A DNA stretch of 64,000 nucleotides from Atherix ibis (taxonomy: Eukaryota; Arthropoda; Insecta; Diptera; Athericidae), in NCBI GenBank assembly GCA_958298945.1, contig OY282607.1:30884500-30948499 (forward strand). The letters are read 5' to 3'. Below are positions 58,433 to 64,000 of this stretch, piece after piece; the stretch's first letter is position 1, and each line of letters opens with the position of its first letter. Made by a program: the position numbers and the translations under genes. A model generated the notes under the pieces. It was given only the letters and a program-made list of their open reading frames with translations. It was not told the origin of the DNA and did not search any database.

Positions 58433-58540
58433 TACATCAGTGGAAGCGTTTGTTTCACTCTTTGCAGCCGTGCTGGAAAGCTTCAACCGGAATTATTTGG
58501 ATGGTATCAAGAGTACCAATATAACTTTCTTTTAAGTTGT

Positions 58541-59340
58541 TTTCTATCTTAGGAAACAGAAAATAGTCATACGGAATGAGATTAGGCCTATAAGTGAGGA
58601 AAGGCGGTTAAAAATACGTTTATGTAGATCGCCGTGTGACAAAGGCGTTGTTATGGTTTGCAATTTCAGATTTGAGACGAAGAAACCTTTTTCTGAGTAT
58701 TTGAAAGACTTTTTTATAAAAAACTTGGTTGACAGTATGCCTGGGAGGCACAAGTCCGTTAATGCTCATCAGTTTTAAGTGTTGAGAGCCTCCCTGATTT
58801 GTCTTTCAGTGTTTGCGGCTCTTAAGTTTAGAAATAAGTCACACGGACTGTCATTAAGTGAATAAGGGGGCTGTTAAACCACAGAAATTTGTTTTAAAGA
58901 CAAAAACTCATTGATGGTATGGTCGTGTGATAGGGGTCGTTGTTACTGTTTTCAATGTTAGATCTGACGCGGAGAACCATTTTTCTGGGCATTTCAGAAA
59001 CTTGTTTTTATAAAAAACTTGGTTGACAGAATGTCCTAAAAACACAATGATTTTAATTTTCATCAAATGTTGGAAGCCTACCTGAGTGACATTCTTTTCC
59101 TAGTAACATTCGGCCCTTCAAAAATACTCAGTGTAACGTAAAATATCGCGATTTTAGGAAGGAATATTCCTCATAGGTTTTTTGCAATTTTCGCAAGTTA
59201 AACTTGTAGATTCAAACTCGCATATAATATTTGATTGCACATCGTTGCTCAAAATTTTTTTGTTCTATCTTTCTTAACGCACAACAATAACACAATTTTT
59301 CTTACCACACCCTTAGAGGTCTATCAAACCTCATATTTTA
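58541..59340 (-). mobile_element. Two tandem mariner-like fossils
   Basis: The same diverged segment occurs twice in direct orientation, roughly 58541-58870 and 58840-59170. Minus-strand readings include PRHTVNQVFYKKVFQILRKR, HNNAFVTRRST and IPYDYFLFPKIE in one, and NNDPYHTT with QPPYSLNDSPCDLFL in the other. These match mariner segments around the second and third catalytic Asp. The fossils at 32.5 and 21.7 kb look like the same family. Confidence 0.52.
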
Positions 59341-61246
59341 TGCAATATCTAATATAAAAGTTATGCTTTTAAATCACTCTTAAGAAGTCATCCAATTTAA
59401 GAAATACGAGTATCTTTAATAAATACGCAAATGTATTAAAAAGAAAAAGAATCAAATATATTTTAATATGAGTATTAATAATGTATACAAGTGAACATCA
59501 TTTAATTTATTCCCCAATGATTGTGACAAACTCTTATCTTTATTTGATATGTAGTCAATTTGCATAACTCTACCAACTGAACAGACATAATCGAAATCGA
59601 TTTTTGTTTGAAATTCTTCCAATTTAAAGCTTTATTCTACTTTAACAATAAAATTAAATATTAATCAAGCTGTTATAATATGAATTTATATAAAGTGAAT
59701 ATTTTTATTTATTATTTAAAAAAAAAAATAAACAACATTTTCATGAAAACATTTTTTTTTTTTCTAAATTAACCCAAAATAAAAAATAGCTTCCATTAAA
59801 AATTGTTTCGAATGCTTTTTGAAATTTAAGTGTTTTCTCCTTAAAGTAATTTAGAACATGTTTAATTTTTTAATTTTATGTTATTTTTCTTTTTCATTTA
59901 AATTTAATAATAAAATTTTTTATAAATCTAATATTCAATTTTAGTCACATTAAATAAGAACCAATCAATTTCTATAAGAAAAATATTATTACATTTAATA
60001 TGAGTAATTACAATAAAATGGCTATAGAAATTCAGAGGCTCATACAATTTAAATAGTCTTAAAATTTATTGAAATTGATTTAAGTTCAATAACACTTTAA
60101 AATAATTAACCCAATTAGATGAACGTTTTAAATGTCGTAATAAAGATTAAGATGAAATATTAAACCTGAGAGCAATTAATATTTGATTTTCTTAGCTATT
60201 TAACTTTTTTAATTATTTAACAATAAAATTTTAGGCAATTATAATTATGTGAAAATAATTGATTCTAATTAATATGTTACTAAAAAGATTTATCTTTGAA
60301 TAAATATGAAAATGAATATCATTTTGTTTTTTTTTCTTAGAGCTAATTTGGCTTAATAATATAGTATGTGTTAAATTATTAGTATAGGAATATGTTATTC
60401 AAAATATTAGAAATAATTCATAAGACAACGTGTTAGATATCACTAAATATTCACCAGTAAACACACACATTACGTTTTATAATTGGCATGCTTCTTTATT
60501 TTCATACATTCAATGTCTCCCACCAATAAGTAATTATTTATTATACGAATTTAAGTATAGATAAATTAGATAAAACTAGGAAAATAATATATCTAATCCA
60601 ATAAAAATGTTGTGGTTGTATCAAATGTTTCCGATTCAATAGCCAATGTGACTATCGACAATAATTTACGATTTTTACGTGAAAGTATATCAGATTATCG
60701 TAGGCATTTGTGCACATGAATGTACGTGCCAATTTCTAAATCTTTCTTTTCGAATAAAATAGTATAAAGTGGATATGATATTTATGTTTCCAAGTTGATT
60801 GTATGAGTAAATGAAAGAATAATAATAAAATTTCGGAGAGGAAGAAAATCTTGATAATTTACTCTGATTCATTTGTGCAAATATATTCAAATATATTCTT
60901 ATAAAAAAGTAAAACTAATAGTTTATCGTAGATCGAATTGTTTCATAATCGAATTAGTAATATATTCGATAATGTGAATAATTTATATAATTTAGAAGCG
61001 AAATTATTTTACTGACTCTATTATTTATTGAACTTTAATATTAAAAATGAAAAATTACAGAAAATGTTCTTACAAAAAATTGAAAAAATATTCAAAAGTC
61101 TAAACACTTCAAATTAGTGTAATAAAGGCAGAACCAACTGTTGTCAGCTCTGCGTCTGAGGGAATCTAAGCAGTCGATCGAACATAGTTTCGGGAACGGA
61201 AAGATCCTTAAGTTACGGTCACGGAGGAATTAGTTGTAGATATATA
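59341..61246. other. AT-rich interval, no gene seen
   Basis: Almost 2 kb of A/T-dominated DNA. A short less AT-rich stretch at 61130-61230 matches nothing I recognise. Confidence 0.5.
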
Positions 61247-62288
61247 CGAGGGTCGTTCAACAATTCCATTCTCAATTCCACAATTTTAGTTGTAGATATA
61301 TACGAGGGGATGCTGCAACAATTCCATTCTCAATTCCACAATTTTGGCCATGGAAACAGCGCAGGTGTGCACACGCGCATTGTCCTGATGCAAGAGGATT
61401 TTTTTCTTCTTCAGATGGGGGCGTTTCTCTTTGATTTCCTCGCTCAACCGTTGCAATAACGACGCGTAATACGCTCCTGTTATTGTTTTTCCTTTTTCCA
61501 AGTAGTCGATAAAAATGATGCCCTGCGAATCCCAAAAGACCGGCACAGTTTTTGCCTTCTTCGGAGCCCGTTCACCCTTGAAAATCCACTGTGATGACTG
61601 TCTCTTCGTTTCTGGGGTGTAGTAGTGTATCCAGGTTTCGTCCACAGTGACATATCGACGAAGGAATTCGGCAGGATTGCGATGAAAGAGTGCCAACATA
61701 GCCTCAGAGTCCACTACACGATTGCGCTTATTCTCCTCTGAGAGCAAACGCGGCACCCATCTTGGCGAAATTTTTTTCACAGACAATTTTTTATGCAAAA
61801 TTGAAGCGACTGTACCTTGTGATATGCCCGTGGCCTCAACTAATTCGCGCACTTTAATTCGCCGATCGTTCAAAATCAGATCGTGGATTTTGTCTATGAT
61901 TTCAGGAGTAGACACCTCAACTGGGCGTCCTAAACGATGTTCATCTTTTGTGGATCAACGGCCACGTTTAAATTCATTCACCCAATTGTAAACCATCGAA
62001 AACACAGGTGCAGATGTGCCATGAACTGCATCCAACTCGGCTTTGATTTCTTTCGGGCTTACGCCTTTCAAATGGAGATGTTTGATGATAGCCCTAAACT
62101 CGCTTTTTTCCATTGTTATGCACAAATAAATGTCGTTAACTTTAATCGACGATAGAAATTGACCTACGCTATGGATCGAGCTGAAATTTTGACAACTTTC
62201 CTGTCGATACTTCTACTTATAAAAAATCTTTACCGACACTACGAGCACAATTTCTTGGATTTTCTAAGGACTTATTGAACGACCCTCG
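61247..62288 (-). mobile_element. mariner element, irritans subfamily, copy 4 (3' part rearranged)
   Basis: The right end GGACTTATTGAACGACCCTC is intact with TA at 62289-62290. The left end keeps only CGAGGGTCGTTCAA after TA at 61245-61246. Inside it, two segments are duplicated in alternating order (61231-61252 with 61287-61308; 61261-61287 with 61319-61345). Confidence 0.88.
61310..62113 (-). pseudogene. irritans-type mariner transposase, one stop and lost C-terminus
   Basis: One frame runs from MEKSEF (62113) to LRMELLQHP with a single stop, where GRSSTKDEH became GR-stop-STKDEH by one base change. RELVEATGISQGTVASILHK, FLRRYVTVDETWIHYYTPET and FWDSQGIIFIDYLEKGKTIT are intact. A 24-nt in-frame deletion after KTVP removes the SAGKVMAT segment. 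LLHQDNARVHTCAVSMAKIV holds the second Asp. The third catalytic motif and about 70 residues are gone through the rearrangement. Confidence 0.9.
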
Positions 62289-62294
62289 TACAAT

Positions 62295-62797
62295 GATGGA
62301 TCAAGGAAGATGGAAAATGACAGGAGCACGGGTCTGCTCTGCGCATCTGAATATAAATATGTCCTTACGACTTTCAGACCAGTGTAGTGTAGAAATTCTT
62401 GCTATTCCCCGATAGTCGGGCAGCAATTCAGTCACTGGAATCACCCATTGTAAGATCGAGGGCTGTGAAGCAATGCCGAAGATCTTTGAATGAGATTTTC
62501 AATCAAAGCAATGTTAATCTATGATATGTCCCGTACATGGTTAGATTCCAGGAAAGTGTAAGGCAGACGATTTAGCCAGAAATGATACCAGATTGGTTTT
62601 TTCCACTGCTACAAAGGAGGAATATATGCCTATGACGATGACAGTACATCTCATTCCGCTGAATTCAATAAAGCGAATAAGAGTTGAAATAATCTTGGCT
62701 CGTGTCACATATCCAGAAAGATCTGACCTCAGCTAGATCAGAAGAGAACTGAAAGCCTACGTACACACTAGACAAATGTATCCCCACAAACGACTTC
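62295..62797 (+). mobile_element. LINE RNase H-region fossil
   Basis: Broken frames read SDQCSVEILAIPR and GKCKADDLARNDTRLVFSTA, resembling the FQAEVLAI and GNEKADELARxGT segments of RNase H domains in I- or R1-related LINEs, followed by SIKRIRVEIILARVTYPERS. The parent family is not determined. Confidence 0.48.
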
Positions 62798-62799
62798 TA

Positions 62800-63327
62800 T
62801 TGGGTTGCCCGGAAAGTTATTTCGTTTTTCTTTATAAAAATGGAAGACGATTTTCTTATAGTGAATTAATATTTTATTCAATTAAATATTGTCCAGTCTG
62901 ATCCAATACCCTTTGCCATCTTTCTGGTAGTAGCATGATTCCACGCTCATAAAATTTTTCTTCTTTGCTGGAAAAAAACTGATCCAAGTGATTTTTGACC
63001 TTCTAATTAAAATTAGACGTTTTACCGTCTAAAAAATTTTGTAGAGACCAGAACAAATAATAATCGGAAGGTGCTATGTCTGAAGAGTATAGTGAATGTG
63101 GCACTATATCCCATTCAAGCTCTAAAAGCTTTTGCCAAGTGGTCAAACTTATTTTTGGTTTCACAAACCATTTCTCGTCCGCAGTGATGATACTCTTCGA
63201 AAATGGATAATTTTGTTGGCATTTGAGAATCAAATCACAAACGTCAATGCGACGGCTCACTTAACACAGATTTTCCATACACATCGGATAATTTTTTTCT
63301 TGCTTGAACAGCATTTTTGTCTTTTGA
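62800..63327 (-). mobile_element. mariner element, mellifera subfamily, copy 2 (fragment)
   Basis: The left end TTGGGTTGCCCGGAAAGTTA follows TA at 62798-62799. Minus-strand reading starts in KDKNAVQARKKLSDVYG, jumps by deletion to SRRIDVCDLILKCQ, then from ADEKWFV by a second deletion to KPKISLTTWQKLLELEWDIV. The third motif SDIAPSDYYLFWSLQNFLDG is present; the second is lost. The 5' end is cut where mariner copy 7 begins. Confidence 0.85.
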
Positions 63328-64000
63328 ACATTTAGTTAATTTTTGACAGCTGCTTTGCTTCCACGTGTTTTGGCTCGTCTTACATTTTTGCCCATTTTTG
63401 ACCAAAACCAGCATCGTATTAATATTGCTAAGGAGCTGTTGTACTCTGTCCGCGACGACCCAAATTTGCTCCAGAGGGTCATAACTGGTGACGAATCATG
63501 GGTTTATGGTTATGACGTGGAAACTAAAGCTCAATCATCCCAATGAAAGATGCCGCACGAGCTAAGACCGAAAAAAGCACGCCAAGTTCGGTCGAATGGT
63601 AAGGTTTTGCTTAGAGTTTTCTTCGATTGCAGGGGCGTGGTGCATCATGAGCTCTTGCCACAGGGTAGAACGGTCAATAAGGAATATTACCTATAAGTTA
63701 TGCGCAAGTTGCGTGAATCAATCCGCCAGAAACGCCCGGATTTGTGGAAGAACACAAATAGGCATCATGATAACGCCCCTGCTCACGAATAGTTGTTTGT
63801 GCGCGAATCTTTGCCCAAAAACAACACACTAATAATGCCACAGCTACCATATTCCCCAGATCTGCCCCCCTGTGACGTTTTCTTGTTCCCAAAACAGATT
63901 CTTTGATCCATTTTTTGGAATGGGCAAAATTCGAAGACGAGTCAAAACACGTGCTAGCAAAGCAGCTGTCAAAAATTAACTGAAGATTCAAAATGGCCGA
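63328..64000 (+). mobile_element. mariner derivative, GDESWVYGYD lineage, copy 7, with the same inverted joint as copy 5
   Basis: It starts in the 5' leader (terminal repeat absent), lacks the HTH part like copies 2, 4 and 5, and reads GDESWVYGYDVETK, then a stop after QSSQ. HHDNAPAH and PPCDVFLFP follow. At about 63895 CTTGTTCCCAAAAC joins AGATTCTTTGATCC, the reversed 5' end, at the same position as in copy 5. The element continues beyond the right edge. Confidence 0.87.

Noticed and set aside
1..64000. CRISPR arrays, bacterial operons, tRNA or rRNA genes
   Set aside because: Scanning by eye showed no regularly spaced repeats, no cloverleaf with conserved tRNA boxes and no rRNA-like blocks; introns and LINEs show a eukaryotic genome.

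Overview
The window looks like nuclear DNA from a higher fly (Diptera). It is very AT-rich, has short introns (58-96 nt) with GT...AG borders, and carries many mariner and non-LTR elements. Naming the genus from this sequence alone would be a guess. I see two pieces of likely host coding sequence: a partial angiotensin-converting-enzyme-like gene at the left edge (minus strand, six exons, 45-2089) whose zinc-site residues are replaced, and a small two-exon THAP zinc-finger gene or gene fragment (minus strand, 54139-54688).

Nearly everything else recognisable is transposable-element DNA. I count fourteen mariner (DD34D) copies with assignable structure. Seven belong to one lineage with a GDESWVYGYD motif (3.1, 10.8, 23.4, 25.6, 37.3, 57.5 and 63.3 kb). 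Three are mauritiana-type (7.6, 42.6, 51.3 kb), two mellifera-type (19.0, 62.8 kb), and four plus one older relic irritans-type (16.3, 27.5, 46.3, 61.2 and 26.8 kb); a further single copy at 14.2 kb is a separate type. Older mariner fossils lie at 21.7, 32.5 and 58.5-59.3 kb, and fossils of another DNA-transposase family at 30.3 and 38.5 kb. None encodes an intact transposase; damage ranges from a few stops (51.3 kb) to unrecognisable wreckage.

Non-LTR retrotransposons include a 5'-truncated Jockey-clade copy (40890-42095) with a 46-nt poly(A) tail and a perfect 11-bp target duplication, and an R1-clade copy (33134-34561) with a 10-bp duplication. There are older Jockey copies (43.8, 48.5, 52.7 kb), R1-clade fossils (4.2 and 36.4-38.4 kb), RTE-clade fossils (2.7, 6.8, 8.9, 13.9-15.7, 46.0 kb) and a LINE RNase H relic (62.3 kb). 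Several elements are nested: a mariner splits an RTE fossil at 14.2 kb, a mariner splits an R1 fossil at 37.3 kb, and one irritans mariner sits in another at 27.5 kb.

The least explained items are palindromic. They are a 78-bp-arm hairpin (18664-18886), a 353-bp foldback (11875-12227), a 380-bp MITE-like element with 36-bp terminal repeats and seven copies of a 6-mer (34638-35017), and a 29-bp-arm hairpin (2900-2962). A rearranged mariner derivative with an inverted internal joint occurs at two unrelated loci (37.9 and 63.9 kb). Remaining intervals are AT-rich and show no gene I can support.
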